From Rhynchonema sp. JSB1_4 (taxonomy: Eukaryota > Nematoda > Chromadorea > Monhysterida > Xyalidae), in the NCBI GenBank assembly GCA_030248065.1, contig JASAMV010000701.1, positions 1-64,000 of the forward strand: a stretch of DNA of 64,000 nucleotides, given 5' to 3'. Shown one piece after another: positions 17,401-32,400 of the stretch. Within the stretch, counting starts at the first letter, position 1, and the number at the start of each line of letters is the position of its first letter. The notes beneath the pieces are model-generated. The model made no database searches and was not told the DNA's origin. It saw only the letters and a program-made list of their open reading frames with translations. Position numbers and translations under genes: made by a program.

Positions 17401-20400
17401 CAATCAAAATGTCACGATGTATGCAAACAGTTTTGCTGTGCGAATGTGAAAAGCTAAACACATGGTACGAAACATTTTGCTTGTTAGGTCCATTTTGATT
17501 GATAAATCTTGCGTAGTTACAGCCGATGGGACAGGGACAAGGAATGGCGAAACCACAAACTATTGCGCACTATAACTTCTACTTGACGAGCCACTATCTA
17601 ACACTGGCTTAACTGGACCTCAAGAACTGAAATCCAAAACTGCTGTAGCCAAAAAAAAAAACCTCAAGAACGATATAGAGATCAAAACTGCTGTATGCAA
17701 GACCCAAAAGAAGCCAAAATTTCACTATTTTGCCAGCTCAAAGTGCTGCTTGTTTGAATCTGAACCCCACACCACACTTTTACAATCAGGATAAATGTGC
17801 GCTCAGCAGTGCTGCTGCGACATATCGATCGCTCAGTTTCACTGTGGCGAAAACCTCTGATCTCAAGACCTCAAAAAATTTTTTTTTAAATTTTCAGCGC
17901 TGCAATGCCTGATGCTATCAGCCGAGTCGTTCATCAGTCTAGCATTCCCATTCCGATGGGCACATGTCTATGTGCCCATTTTGCCGTATTCACAATCGTT
18001 GTTCCTTGAGGCACCATTGCCTTTCATAATGGGATTGTGCTATGATGACCAGGTGCCCAGCGAAGTCTATCAGGTAATAAATGAGTGAGGCTGAGGCGTT
18101 TTTATTTTGATGCCTTTTCCACAATTTTCAATTTTTTAATGTCTAAAGGATGTTGAGCTGCTAAATTATGCAGCAACGAAGATATCTTGTCTGCATTGTT
18201 GATTTTTTGATAACTCACCAGAGGTAAGAACTTCTGGTGCAAATTGCAGGACGAGCATTTCGGTTGACCGGCAGATAAAAGGGATGTGTAGCAGTGTTAT
18301 TATTTATTTCTTATAAATATGAGTATGATCTATACTAATAGAGTAGTAAAAGCTGCATATATAGTTTCGGACCCTCTCATGAGACTATATATGTCACAAT
18401 GCATCCGGGTCCTCATCTGTCAATGAGATGCATTGCTCCCTCCCTATTCTGGTAGAAGAAAATTGAATTTTGAAATGAAAAAGGAAAAAACAAAGCAAAT
18501 TAAAAAACGCTTTCTTGGTGCAAAAGGCAAATTTTAGGTGCAAGTGATCGCTGTAAAAATAGTAAGAAAATTATTGACTTGCTGATTTCAGTCGACAATC
18601 TGCGTGGTTGACCTGGACACCGGTAGTGTGGAGTTGCCGGAGGATTTGCCGATGCTGCCGGACCGAACTGAATTGATCACTGAAATCAACAAAGTGATCG
18701 AAAGGCAAGTCAATTGAAAATTTTTTCTGTGACTGTTAAAATTTGACCAAGGAATGTGTTACATAGTGCATGTAGCTGGCCGAGAACACGAAATGCCGTT
18801 CGTTCTCTCATCGGCAGCGTACAAAAAGGTCTGCGAACCGTCAACTTCGAAACCTCGTCATTGCTCCAGGTTCGACCAGCTACTGCCCGGTGCTCAGGTT
18901 GCGACGTTGATCGACAACAATGCACCGCAACCGATCCAGGCAGTGGACGAGAACAACCAACAGCAAAGAAGGGTGGACGAATGGAAACGCATGTCGAGGA
19001 GTTTCGATGAGGATTTCGGTACGTCTGGGGTCTGTTTTGTTTTCGAAAGTACATCCAATTGGAAGATTACAGCCGTTGAGTGTGGTAAGCTAGCTATGCA
19101 TACCACTGACTGTTGGAGTGAGTTTTGTGTCGCATCGCAGACGATCGAAAAATGCTTCATGGTCTGTGTAAATTTAGGCGCCGTTATTTAGTTGCCGATC
19201 TTTCAAAATTACAAACTGAACAAGACATTTATTATTTTCTTGGTCCAGGTTCAACACCACCCCCAGGCCGAGAGCTGGTCGACAACAACAACACCCAACC
19301 CCAGCTGCCAGCCACCAAACCGGCCTTGACTCCATTCAACTTTTCCGCCTTGGAATCGAATGAAACGCTGAACAGGCTTGTTGCTTACTTTGTTATTAGT
19401 TTTGCTCTATTTTCCATGGAAAAGATTGGAGAACTTTTCAGAATGCAAGAAATCGCTCGAAAGGCAGGTGTGAACATTGCCTGGGAGAATATCACTGCTG
19501 AACTGGAGACATCGGACGCATACAAACATTCTCCCGTTTGCAAGCAGTATTTTCATGTGCGTTGTTTGTCAGTTTTCATGCCTGTCATTTTCTTAATTTT
19601 TTTTTCATAGGCGGCTGCTTTTTGTCAGTTTGATTATTTTCTTGTGGTTTTCGACATTTCGTACGTTCAATAACAAAACTGGCAGTGTTTTTTTCTTCAG
19701 GAAATGAAATTCAACAACGCGTGTCGCGAGATTTTTCTGAATCGTTTTGTGCAGATGTTTCACTCGTATGAACACTTTGTGATCGGCGGCAGTGGATATT
19801 CAAATCGGTTGGCAATTTTATTGTTTTAAATAAAATGAAATGGAGAGAAAGTGGCAAATTCATAATTGATACATTATTTTCAGCGATGATTTCATCAACA
19901 CGCGCGATTCCATGCAGAATTTCGACAAGGCATCGTTTCTGTCTGATCAGCGAAATTCACATTTGAGCTTTATGGCCGCATTTCTGGAGACACAGGTAAC
20001 AATAAAATTTGTATTTTTGTTAAGTTTTATATTTTTATTTCAAGCAATGCACTTTTTGTTTCCTAATTTCCAGCAAAACTCTCAAGAAATAACAAAACGC
20101 CAGTCAAATGTAGTTCAGTAGGAATTGCAGGGTTGCCCGAATCAATATTCCGATTCACAGAATTCATAAATGTGCAGTTATTCAGATATTCATTGTCGAA
20201 GTAGTTTTTCAATCAAATAGATCCGTTAAATATCACCGTAGTCTCATTGCACAATCATAACATCACTGTCACTTGGCGTGCGTTGGAAAGTCAGTTGTTT
20301 GCGCGTGTTCAATAGTTGTCGGTTTCGCATACGGCGCTAAAGAGGAAAGGAAAAGTGACACTTTGCCTGATTCGGAAGGGAAAGTTTTCAAAATTATCTG

Positions 20401-23400
20401 ACAAACCATTCTGACGCGCTCGGCCTCGATGGTCACCGATGGTGCTGGCGTCTGGTCAATGATCATGTTGCTGGTTTCGTCGATTTCGGTATTACCATCT
20501 GTCCGTGTCTTGGTCGCTTCGGTGTTCAGACGGAAATCGGAGGAAGTGTCTTGAGAAAAATTAGATGTTGTGTGTGCTTTCTCTAGTTTTTTTTTAGTTT
20601 ATTTTCTCGATATTTTCTAGTTTTCTTGAATCTTGAAACTGCACCGTAAGCACGTTCGATCCAATCATCCAACGAGCATTTAGCATCGTCTTTGTTATTC
20701 TGTCGACCTCCATGATGATTTTCTCTTGCTTTTTCTTTTCCTTCATCATGTGGATCGACCTCAATCAGTGATGACTCGATTTGATGATTTCGGTAGCGTT
20801 GTTCGTACATGGCCGTTGAGTGGTTGGGAAAGATGATCGCTGGAAGGAATGGCGAGGAACTCTTGGGTGACACTGTCAACTGGGTCATTACGAGCAGTTG
20901 GGTTCCGGAGCGATCTATTTAGCGTTGATAATTCTTGGCTCAATGTCGCAGATTTCGATCTCTGGTCTTGATAATGTCTCAAAGAGTTCATGCTTGAGAT
21001 TCAGACTGGGTCACTTCACCACGGCCAGTCAATATATCTTGCGAATTTGTGGTGCTTCAGATAATTTTCCGTGTTTGCGCAGCACAGTGTTCGTCACAGT
21101 ATCCCAAATTGGTGACCACCAAAATGTGGCCAAGATCCATTCATCCAGTCACCAACCATAGGGTTGTGTCAATCCAGCGATGGGTTGCGGCACGCGCAGT
21201 CTGCCGCCGCGCCGTCGACGGCTGCCCGTACGCAGCACGCAGCCAGCCAGACTCACGGCCAGTAGGCTCAATGTGACGAACACCGAGCACATTGTGGTGA
21301 ATGCCAGACACACGAGCATTGGCGGTAGGCAGCGCTCAAATCGCGACTGCATTGGGTCGACGGATGGTAGTTGGTATTTGCTGATACTGCCACTGCTGAT
21401 ACTGCTCGCCGTGCCGAACCAGATTGATGAAAGCATGATGATAACTGAATGTCTGGTCAGCGTTTGGCGTTGAGTTGAAGTCAGTATGGAAAATTCGAAG
21501 TCAGTCGGATTTGGTTGGATGAATGAATCGTGAGATTTTGTTTTTATAGCGTTTTTCCGGGGGCATGAAGGAAAGAAGAGGATATTGACTGACAGCGAGA
21601 ATTTTGAGTTCAGTTTATGGATTCGGTGCAACATTTCTAGCCTCCACGTTTGCGTTTGTTGTTTCTTATGTTAACTAACCAGTCTGGGCGTGGCAGCGCG
21701 TGCGAAGTTTTCTCATCTTAATTGCTGTCAAAACTGACCTTCTAACCTAGGATTTCAATTAAAAAATTGTGAAAAAAGCATGCAACGAAAAAGTATGAAA
21801 ATCGCAATATAAAAACTCGGAGTAACCGAAAATGTTCGCGAAATCAATAATTCACACACACACACGCACAACACAGATGTTCGCCACGTTCGTCGACAAC
21901 AAGATCCTATCGCAATGGGAGGAACCGGATTCGAACCTGGTGCTGTTCGATCGACGTATCGCCGAGTTGCGCGATCGAATCGGCTTGTCGATGGTGCGAA
22001 CACCCACCTACGAACAGAGTCCGTCGTTGCAAGTCACTGGTGAGTGTGGGGATGCACGTGTGCACGTGTTTGAATCTTGGAGTTTTTAAGAGAGGTGTCC
22101 GAGGCATGGTGATTGCATGAGTATGTGCCTTAATCAGTCAGTCATGCGACTTTTGCGTGAGGGCTGTTTTATAAGTCTGGTGCCACGAGTTTCAACTTGC
22201 AGGTTGTTTCAACCTAGATAAAAAAAACCTTGGTGTTGGGAAATCAAAATGTCAGGACACCACCAGGATGCCTCTGGGCAAAAATTCACGATACCAGATG
22301 CCCGGCTCGCCCCAAAAGGATTAGGTTACTCTATGAAGTGCATTAAGATTGCCTCGAAGATGAGCCAAGTTGAAGAAAATTACCTTTGAGATAGTTAAAT
22401 GATGACATGTTTGCGGTGGTGCTTGCTTTAACAAGCTACTTCTTGCAAATTTAAGGCGAAAGTGGGCGATTTTGTTGCTTATTTTTCGACCTTTTAGGGG
22501 TCAGATACCCTTCCCCAACAAGTCAGGATAACTCTGGCAACAAAATCAGGATACCAATATCAGAATGCCCGTACCAGGGGTGCGGAAGGCCCCCGTAACG
22601 ACACCACTGCAAGTAATTCACGGCATATCCGTGAGAAAGCTCACGTGTCCGTAACCAGTTCCAGTCCGATCCGCTCACCAACTTTGATACCACCGCATGG
22701 TATCACATTAGTTCCTTTCCTTCAGGAGTTCATTTATTTGTTCTTCATTGTATTGCATTTGTTGTTGGATCAGTATTTCAAGCTGTTCAGAGCTCGTGAA
22801 TAACGACACCAACCGATGTTAATTTTGTTTTGGTTGACATTAATGCTCAATGCATAACATTTTTAGCTGTATTTTCGAACCAATCTGATCTGCGGTAAAG
22901 CTATTTGGATGCTGATGCTTTATCTGTAATATAAGCCACTTTTTGTCGGCTGTTTGAATAACCAACGCGAAGTTTCGATCACACAGTGAAAACAATCTGA
23001 TCATACATTTACAGAACAAATGATTGTTCGTCGCGAGCAAACCTACGACCTGATCGTATCCCCGCCGCACGCACTGGAGTTGGTCGACACAACCGTGGCA
23101 CGGGCGCGCCATCAGCCCGGTTGGCATATTGACATTATTTTTGGAAATTATTTGTGTTTTGATTTCTACATTATGTTAACCCTTCGTCCAGGCGTCTTCC
23201 CACCGCTAAATGGACGAGCCCTGTCATCGTCGCCCAATGAGTCACCCTGGCGCGTCAGATTCCCCGCCAATGCACGGAGGCAAATGCAGGTTGGCATGAT
23301 AGATAGAGCAGTTTGTTGTTTTCGGTTTGATTCAGAAATAACCAAACTTTAACCAAATAGTCGGAACTAGATACTATAATCGATTCGATATATAACCAAT

Positions 23401-26400
23401 TTTGTTTACCGATAGTTCCGAAGAGCTTTTATTTTCTCCTTATCCATTAGTTTGACGACATAGACGAGGAGCTAGTTGTGGATGTGAGCGGGAAAAAGGT
23501 TCGTCTTGATGTGACTCGCGCTTATTGTTATTTGTAATTTAATTGGCGCAGTTTTCTCTTGCCTTTTTGTTGAAGCTGTTTTTCAGGGTTGATTTTGTGC
23601 CAGTAATATGCTGGATGTTGTTTACTCATAATTGACAGACACTCTGGTTTCGACTTTCGACATCCTTCTTTTTTTATCATTCACATCTGGTGTTTATTGT
23701 TGTTTGTTGGTATGTGGCATGATGTTTCAATACAACTATAAAAAATTGCATTGTTTTATTCAGAAACACGCCATGTTGACCGGAGGCAACGTCGCTAGTC
23801 GACCCCCGCGACCGACCTCGACGTGCGGACCACAAAGTCTCGCCCATATGAGTCATGCGGAGAAGGCGGAACGAAACTGGATGTTTGTTGAACAATTGCT
23901 GAAGGAGGCAAGAGGTCAGATTGGGATCATGCACTTCGGAATTTTTGCTATGAAATGTTTTTCCTGGTGAGTTGCCTGACGTTCACTGCGTGACGTCTGA
24001 ACCAAATGTGGTTGTAAAACAAATGTTTACCTTCTTTTCGAAACATTTTATGTAGTCAAGTTTGATGAACAGAACAGATTCAATCCAACATGAAAGACTG
24101 TCCTTTATATATTTTGTTCTATGAATTGCGAATGTTCTGTGTTCCTCACAGCCACGCTGATCTTAACACAAATCTTGATTCGAATTCTCCAGGCAAAACC
24201 AAGCGAATGCTGGTTGAGAAGATGGGCAAAGAAGCGGTCGAGTTGGGCCACAACGATCTGTCGATAACGGGCGTGGAGGAGAACACATTGGTCGCCAGTC
24301 TATGTGATTTATTGGAAAGGATATGGGCACATGGCCTGCAGAAGAAACAGGTGTGGTGATAAATTGTTGTGGTTTGGTTCGGTTCGGATGGCACTGACAC
24401 ATTCGAAACGCACACGAGCCAGCTGCGTGACTTGTCGACTGTGTGTTGAACTTGTTGCCTGCCTCGACTTCGAACGGGAATTTCACTGCGCCTGTAAAAG
24501 TGCATGAGGCAACGAAATTAGAAATTTACCATACATGGTGCAATTTCTCTGCTGGTTGGAAATTCAGCTACCGGATTTTTGCTGATGTTTCTACGACCTG
24601 CCGTTGTGTTCGCTGATCGCCAATCCCTGCATTTCATTTTCTCCCAAATAACAGAACAAAGCTTTATGAAAGAAAAACTATTGCAGGGCAAGTCAGCCGT
24701 GTGGACACATCTAGTCGCACATGAGGAGTTACACAAGGGAGGCGATCCGAACAAGTCCTTCAATACCGGTGCTTACATCAGTCCTGGTTGGTGTGGCGTT
24801 AATTGATTGTATAAAACGATAAATTGATTATGATGCACTAATTGACACTGACACGTTTGCGTTGTAGCATTGGTAACTAACTTCTGTCACTCACTACTCG
24901 TTTCTACTGAATCTGTCACGTGCTATTTCTCGCACCCAGTCACTAGTACACGACACCATTTTCTCATAAACCCAACTAGATCAGGCACAGTCTTCATCTT
25001 GTTGTGGTCCTGTCACACCAACTGTGACAACACGCGTCCCTTTTTATGTACAATTCACAAATTCTCGAGACTATTACACTTACACGCACTAACCAACACT
25101 AATTTCGTAGTTTGTGTTTGTTGATCAAGCACTAACCCCATGCACAGGTTTTGCGTGGATGCTACTGCGTCGGCGCATTGAGTGTAAGACACATAAATAC
25201 TTCGGTGGTCGAGGTTTCATAAAGGCATTGATACGCTGCACATGAGAAAAACAGTCTTTTGAGAATGTGGTTCTGTCACAATTGGACAATTGATGCCTTA
25301 TTGAACACGTAAAGCATGACGTGCACAGAAACTATTCGCTTTTGTGATGAAGAGTAGATATGTTTGTAGATTAGCTTTTGATGTTGTATTCAAAAGATGC
25401 CTAGTGGCAATAGCCTTGCATACCTGAGCTTGAAGTGCATGCAGGTTTGCAGTGTTGTGTGCATTTTTGCATCCCCTTTGAGCTTGCAACATAAATGTGC
25501 GGCACCTAACTTTGGCTGAATAATTTGTGCTGCATATTCAATGGTTTTTCTTTCTCCAGAAGTCCCTCAACCTTTGCACACCCACCCCACTTTCCAGATG
25601 GTGCTATGCGTCAACAACAACAACAACAACAGGGTTATGTGGACCCAAACGAGCCCGCCTCACTCATTTCGAAAATCCAAAGCCTACAAAAGGACCTGCA
25701 ATACGCGCAAAAGGACGACGAAAATCCAGCTGCCTGGTCGACGAGCATTCTCCGCGCGGCGTCGTTTATCTGTGATAAAATAGGGGGTCAGGCACCCCCG
25801 GGCACTCAACAAAATGTACATAGTAAGGGTGCGTTGATGTCAACGTCGACCATTGGCGTCCATAACAACAATAATAGTCAACAGCAGCAACAACAGCAGA
25901 CCAGGCAACGGTCCAGTCTGTCTACGGGTATTCGAAGATTCGGATCATCATTAGCGCTGTTCAGCACCAGTTATGCGAATGGTTCGTTGGTTTTTATAAA
26001 TTTTTGAGACAAAATTTGATGGATTTTTTATACTTTCTGGTGATTGGGCAAGCTGGAGTTTTATTAGGAAGCTCCATTTTGGTGTTTTGGGAGTGAGAAT
26101 TTTGTTGGCGCGAAATGGTCGTCGTCAGTTGGCAAGAGAAACGTCCCCTCTGGCACCTTATTTGACATTTTGTTCGTCTCTTTTAGCAAACATGAACGAA
26201 CTAACAAAATGTTTGTTCCAAGCACTATATCCGTCGCTGCACTAACCCAATTGTTTTATGTTCATAAGAAAGCAAAAAATATTATTTCATTCGCAATATT
26301 ATCGTTAAGATTCGAGCCCGACAGAGGAACTGGAAGAAAATGAAACATCACCCATCAACAATCAACAACAGCAACGTGGGGACATAATGATCACCCACAC

Positions 26401-29400
26401 AGCCCCACCTCCCAGTCATACTGTGAGGGCGGAGTCGGAAGAACCGGCCTCAGACAGGAAGCTCAGACAAAGAGGTACACCTGACTCGGTCAACTCATTG
26501 TCGTGAACTGGTCACAAACACACTTTAACCCACTAACACTTGTGCTTGTGCGTGTGTGGAACATCATGTCACAACACCTCACACAATCGGTCTTCGACAG
26601 GGACCCACTAACACGTTCAGCACCTCGATACTAACCCCGGAGCACTAATCTGAAAATAGATGTTTTTTCGACATTGAATCCAGACTTCACATGTCTCCCC
26701 GATCACTCTCACAAAATGGTTTTGATTTGCTAACTCGTTTCTTTTGCATGGCTGTTTTGTTTGGCTTACGTTGCGGGCTTTCGGATTGGTTTCGTTCAAC
26801 GCGCAACTGGTTTTTCACTGTTGTGTGTACACACGGAGTATGCATGTGTTGGACTTGCATGGTTGTTGCCTTTGTTTGATTTCGAGTGCACAGTAGCAGC
26901 GTGAACAAATACCCATTTGAACTGCAGAATTTGATGGTGCAGCGCGTAAAGTAGTCATTGAGTGTTGTAGCCGGATGTACTGTGTGTGGTGGCAACAATA
27001 CCATCTATCGTGTTTGTCGTATTTCACAAAAAATGATAACTGTTTTTCTAATTCCAATCTTTCCACAAATCTTTCCAGATCTAACCCCCTCCTCGTGGCA
27101 ATCAAACATCCCGGACAATGTACCCCTCGACCATCATCAGTCATCCTACAACACCTATTCCTCTAGTCAACATCATCAATATCAGCCCAGTTCCGGTTCC
27201 GTGCACCAAACGGGTGGTTCCGGTTCTTCTGCACCGGCCCGCGGCGTGCCTGAATCACCAAGGAAACAACGCAGTCTGTCTCGGCCGAGAAGTCCGGATG
27301 CGCGCAGTGCACTGCCGCCGCTACCATCGCACATTGCGCATGATCTCAAGTAGGTTGTCGGATTTTATAGTTGCGAAAACAGTTTCTCATTCAACATGAA
27401 ATTATTGGATGACAGCCCTCTGGATAAATGACTTGAATTTTTGTACAGTATAGTCTGAATTGTTCCACGTTTTGTCTAAACAAAACTGGTTTTGAACACA
27501 TAATGTCGTCCACATAAATTGAGAAAATAGCCAAACAATCATAAAGATGGGAACAGCACGTGGTTGTTATGTGGCACTGTGTTGTTACGAACAGGGTTGG
27601 ATTAAAAAAAAATTTTATTATCGAACTTTTTTTAAAAAAAACTTTTTAAAATTTTTTTTTAAAAATCACTTTTTTTTATTCCGGACCCCCAAAAAATTGG
27701 TTTCTTGAGGAATCAAATTTCTGAAATCATGTTAGTAAGGTATGTTTTGAGGGACACTAAAGAAAACTTTTCCACTGACTTGCATGTTTACGTAATCACC
27801 TGCGATCTAATCCCTTTTGGTCATGACCTTGAGAAATTCGAAGGTAATGTGTGTGTAATGTGGCTATACATACTGTATGTGACAAAGGGAAGACCAACCT
27901 CCTGTTTGTGAATTTGGGGATAAATTTGAAGAGAGATAAAGACTCACACCATAATCACTTTGTGTCACAAAAGCAACAAATAGCTAATCCACACAACTGC
28001 AAACAGGCGAGCAACGTGGAGTGTGTGGATAGCTTACGACACGCTCAATAACTGTACAGTATACGGTATGGGGTGTCCTATATTATACATGCAGCTGTTG
28101 TTGGGATGTCTGGGAGCTGTATGAGTCCATCACAACACCATTTCAAACTGAAATATAAGCGCCGCAGGCAATTTTTTGAGAAACATGGGCAATAAAACAC
28201 ATGAAAAAATGCCTTATTACCTTAAAAAAGTCAGAAAATAACGAAAAAAAATGAAAAAATAATAAAAAAAGTGGTCTTACTTTTTAAAATTTTAAAATAA
28301 AAAAAGTGGCCAACTTTTTTTAAAAAAAAAATTTTTTTTTTACAAAAAAAATTTCACTTTTTTTTAATCCAACCCTGGTTACGAATCGGAATCATTCACT
28401 GTGAATATTCGAAACTATATTATGCAGCTTTAGACTACTCTATTATTATAAAAATTGCTAACATTTACAAAAAAACTAAATAAAACACTGCTACACACTC
28501 CTCTTATGTAATTGCCGTAAATCCTGGCTGGTAGTGACTATGTCGCCACGAGCGAAGTGTATGAAAAATTCTTCCACAAATAAATAGCCAACTTTTCTTT
28601 CCAGAAACGTACTGCGAATGACGGAAATCAAAACCGACATCGGCTACGCGCGTGCATTCGTCCGACTTTCGTTGGAACGAAAATTGCTGCACAAACATCT
28701 ACGCACCTTGCTCAATAATCACGAATTGTTGAGGTAGCTGATTTAACCCTATTTTTTTAAAGTATTATTGTTGTTGTTTACCACTGTAACGGTCGTGCTG
28801 TCCTGATGCCGTTAATTTTGACTCGTACGAAATTTGTTGGAAACAACTTTTCTGTTGATCGGTGTTTGTGACATTAGTAAATCCAACGTCACGTGACCAT
28901 GATGTGAGTGTGGTGGATCGGCAAGTGTGAATTAATGTTCACCATAAAGCTTTGCCTTGCCCATTCAGGCAAATGTACAAGCGCGAGGCATTCCTGCGGT
29001 GTGAGGACGAAAAGACACAATTATTGTATCACATTCTGTCACTGAACGCGGCTGAATTCAGATGTTTCACAAACACGTTTGTCAGAACAAGTGAGTTTTT
29101 GTGGTCATTTTGATGATTGAATAGCACTGGGATCGCAGCATAGCATTCTCACAGAATCTGCTTGAACGGTGCAGGCTTCCATGGAGTGCATTTTTATTCT
29201 TGGACGCGTTAAATTTTGTAATCACATCACGGATGTAAAAACTCCAATCAATCAATGTCGAAAATAAAATTATGGTATATAATCTTGTAAAGGTTGAACA
29301 GATTGACAATACTCGATTGTCAGACTACAGATAATCTTCGTTCTGGTGAAACCATTGGTGCCCTTCCCGGCATTTATCGTAAAACCTGATCGCTTAATAT

Positions 29401-32400
29401 TTAAAGGGCTCGGGACATAACCGTAGGAAGGGTAGCAGGGCATAGTGTTACACACCGTTGGAAAGCACTCCGACAGCATAGGTCGCGCACAAGCTTTAAA
29501 CTCCTTGGAGATTCACTATCGCTTGGTGGAGCGACTTTTCGTTCCAGAAAAAAATGAATTTTTTCACAACTTGGAACGACCGGTGCAGAAACCACAAATC
29601 AGCTGGACGTCAAGTAACGCATGGATAGGATTACAAAGTTTCTGGATAACTTATCATCACAACATCAGTGGCTCAAAGCATTGCTTCACTCGGTGAGAGT
29701 GCTAAACGTTCGAAAAACCGGCCACATTTTTCGAGAGCACAAGTTTGTCCCTAAATTTCGAGTCCGCGCTTTGTGTTGCAGAAATGAAAATGCAATAGAA
29801 AAATAGAGCATCTTCGAAAGTACCTGAAAATAAGGTTGTTAAATTTGGAAACACTTAGATAGCGGCGTGACAGGCCGAAAAAGACTTAAAAATTGCCCCT
29901 AAACTGCATAGTTGCATTCATTGACGGAAATGTGATGTAAATAAGCCACGTATTGCATTGCATTGGAAACGAGAAAGTTAGATAAACGCACAGTCCAACA
30001 GTCTGGACAAGTTTTAAGAGTTCAAACCCCATGGTTCGGTTGCTGCCGCCATACCAGCCTGAATAAGATATTTGGCTATAAGTCGTTAGTGTTAAAGATT
30101 ATTGCACATTTGGTAGCACCGAACGATGTAGCTTCAACGTAGCTATCGAACGATATATAACATGCCCATACTATCTCTTACTATGGACAAGAAACGGTCA
30201 AAATTCCGAAATCGCACACGGTGACCTGACGGTTCATTCCAAAATCGTCAAAATAGCATTTTTTTAGCCTCTGCCCTTAAGCGTAAGAATTTTTTGGGGG
30301 TTGTTATATATCGTTCGAAAGCGACTCCCAAGATACATTGTTTGGTGCTATCACATTTACAATAGCTGTTAATAATAAGCATTTATAGCTGAATATCATA
30401 TTCAGGTTAGTATGGCTGCCCCCTGAAATCTGTAGACCTTAGGGTCTTCGGACCTTGATAGGTTGTTAAACCAGACGTTTCTCTCAATTTTCTGTTTCGA
30501 ATCCGATACAATCTGTGACCTTTATGTGTCACAATTCTAGCAATGAATGTAGCCAGCTAATTTAGCGGCAATTTAATGGATTTTTAGGCCTGTCACGGAG
30601 CTAGCCATGAGTTAAAAAATTTAAAAACCTTATTTTCTGGTACTTTCGACGATGCTCTATTTCCCCGTTGCATTCTTATTTCCGCAGCGCTAAGCGTGAC
30701 CTCAAAATTTAGGGACAAACTTGTGTTCTCGAAAAATATGGCCGATTTTTGGAACGTTTCGCCCCCTCACCGAGTGAAGCAATGGTTTGAGCGACTGAAG
30801 TTGTGGTGACAAGTTATCCAGAAGCTGTTGTAATCCTATCCATGTGTTACTTGACCTTCAACTCATTTGGGGTTTCTGTACCGGTCGTTCCAATTTGTGC
30901 AAAAATTCAGCTTTTTCTGGAACGAAAAGTTCCTCTACCAAGAGATAGCGAACCGCCAAGGAGCTTAAAATTTGTGCGTGACACAGGCTGTCGGAATGCT
31001 TTGCAACGGTATATACCAATATGCCCTGCCACCCTTCCTTCGGTTATGTCCCGAGCCCTTTAACGACAGATCAGATGCCCATCTGTCAGTCAACGCGCCG
31101 CGTGTTCACTGTCATAGATAAAACAAACGCGTTATTTTTTTGCTCAGAGATGCAATACCAAGTGCTGCTGGTGCCGGGTGGTGGTCGATTTACTATGGCG
31201 AATTCGAATGCGACAATTTGGATCCGATTGGCGGGCTCGTTGGGCCAGACTGTTGCCATACATTTGCCAAAGAACACGCTGCAGTTTACGTTCGAGGTTG
31301 GCTTGGTTTCGTTGGCACAATAATTGCGTGAATATAGCTATTTATGATGAGAAATTACCCTGTCCTGTACGCATTGAATTTATCATGTCATCATTTTATT
31401 TTAAGACGAGAATGTTTTTGATCTTTGTTTTGTTTCTCGTTGACCTGGCCTGGCCAACCAAAGGAACAGATCGCAAAATTTCACTCACTATTTTATGAAC
31501 AACTAAAAACATTTTTTGTTGTATGTAGTTTAGTACATAAACCGAAAGAGAACAATTTTGCAGCATCGTAATCTCGGCGTCCTATCTACATTACGTATTG
31601 GACACGAACATCATTCGAGTTTCAATCAACCCGGATCCATTGCATCCTTGCCCAAATGGTTTCTCGATGAGGTATTCCGCATTGCGATTGAAACTCAAAG
31701 TTTTTAGTTTGGGGTCATCATACCTTGCACATCGGCAGTTTGGTCGGCGGCAAACTCTAACTGCTGATGTTTCGTCACTTATCGTTTGATGTGGGTTCTG
31801 CTCAGTGTTGTTTGTCGTTCATTTGAACATCCCAGTGGAATTTCATACAGCACAGCTCGAAACTAACTTTGGGAGGTCATTAAACGCTGAAACATCAGTT
31901 TCGAATGTGTGTCAAAGTTTTTTGTGCTGATGTTTTTATCACTGTCGAGTGCTTATACATATGTATTACTGTATGCGTGTGGGGTGGGACCAAAAACAAA
32001 TAGCCAAACTACAAATGCCAGCCCCGGTCCGCACGTTGCAGATTATCGTGCGCAACGAGATCACAGCACAAACGTGTCGTTTCCCATGTGGCCGTTGGTT
32101 TGGCCGGGCGGTCGACGATGGGTCGCTCGAACGATTGTTGGTCGCCAAACATCTGCCGACACCCGAAGTCGATGTGAATGGAGATGGTTAGTGCGGTTTT
32201 TCAAATTGTTTTTCACTTGTACCTGTATTCTCGATCTGTACTGTGACTAGTTTGTGCTTCGCAGAAAACCGTGGCGATTTACACTGCCCCTTTCCACCTC
32301 TAACAAAAATTTATCGCGACTAATCAGCGGTCTGTTTGAAGTCCTAGGTGATCCGTGACATCGTTTCTCCACGTATAAACTTTGACTAAACAGATCGTGC

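Noticed and set aside
18776..18868. Alternative DENND5 exon 10 reading [13 protein letters not shown]
   Set aside because: Would need a 28-bp intron afterwards to restore frame; the acceptor at 18869 with phase-correct [10 protein letters not shown] is better.
29401..31063. Mirror-image ORFs in the foldback arms
   Set aside because: They are the two inverted arms read in opposite directions; no transposase motif, and frames are broken relative to each other.
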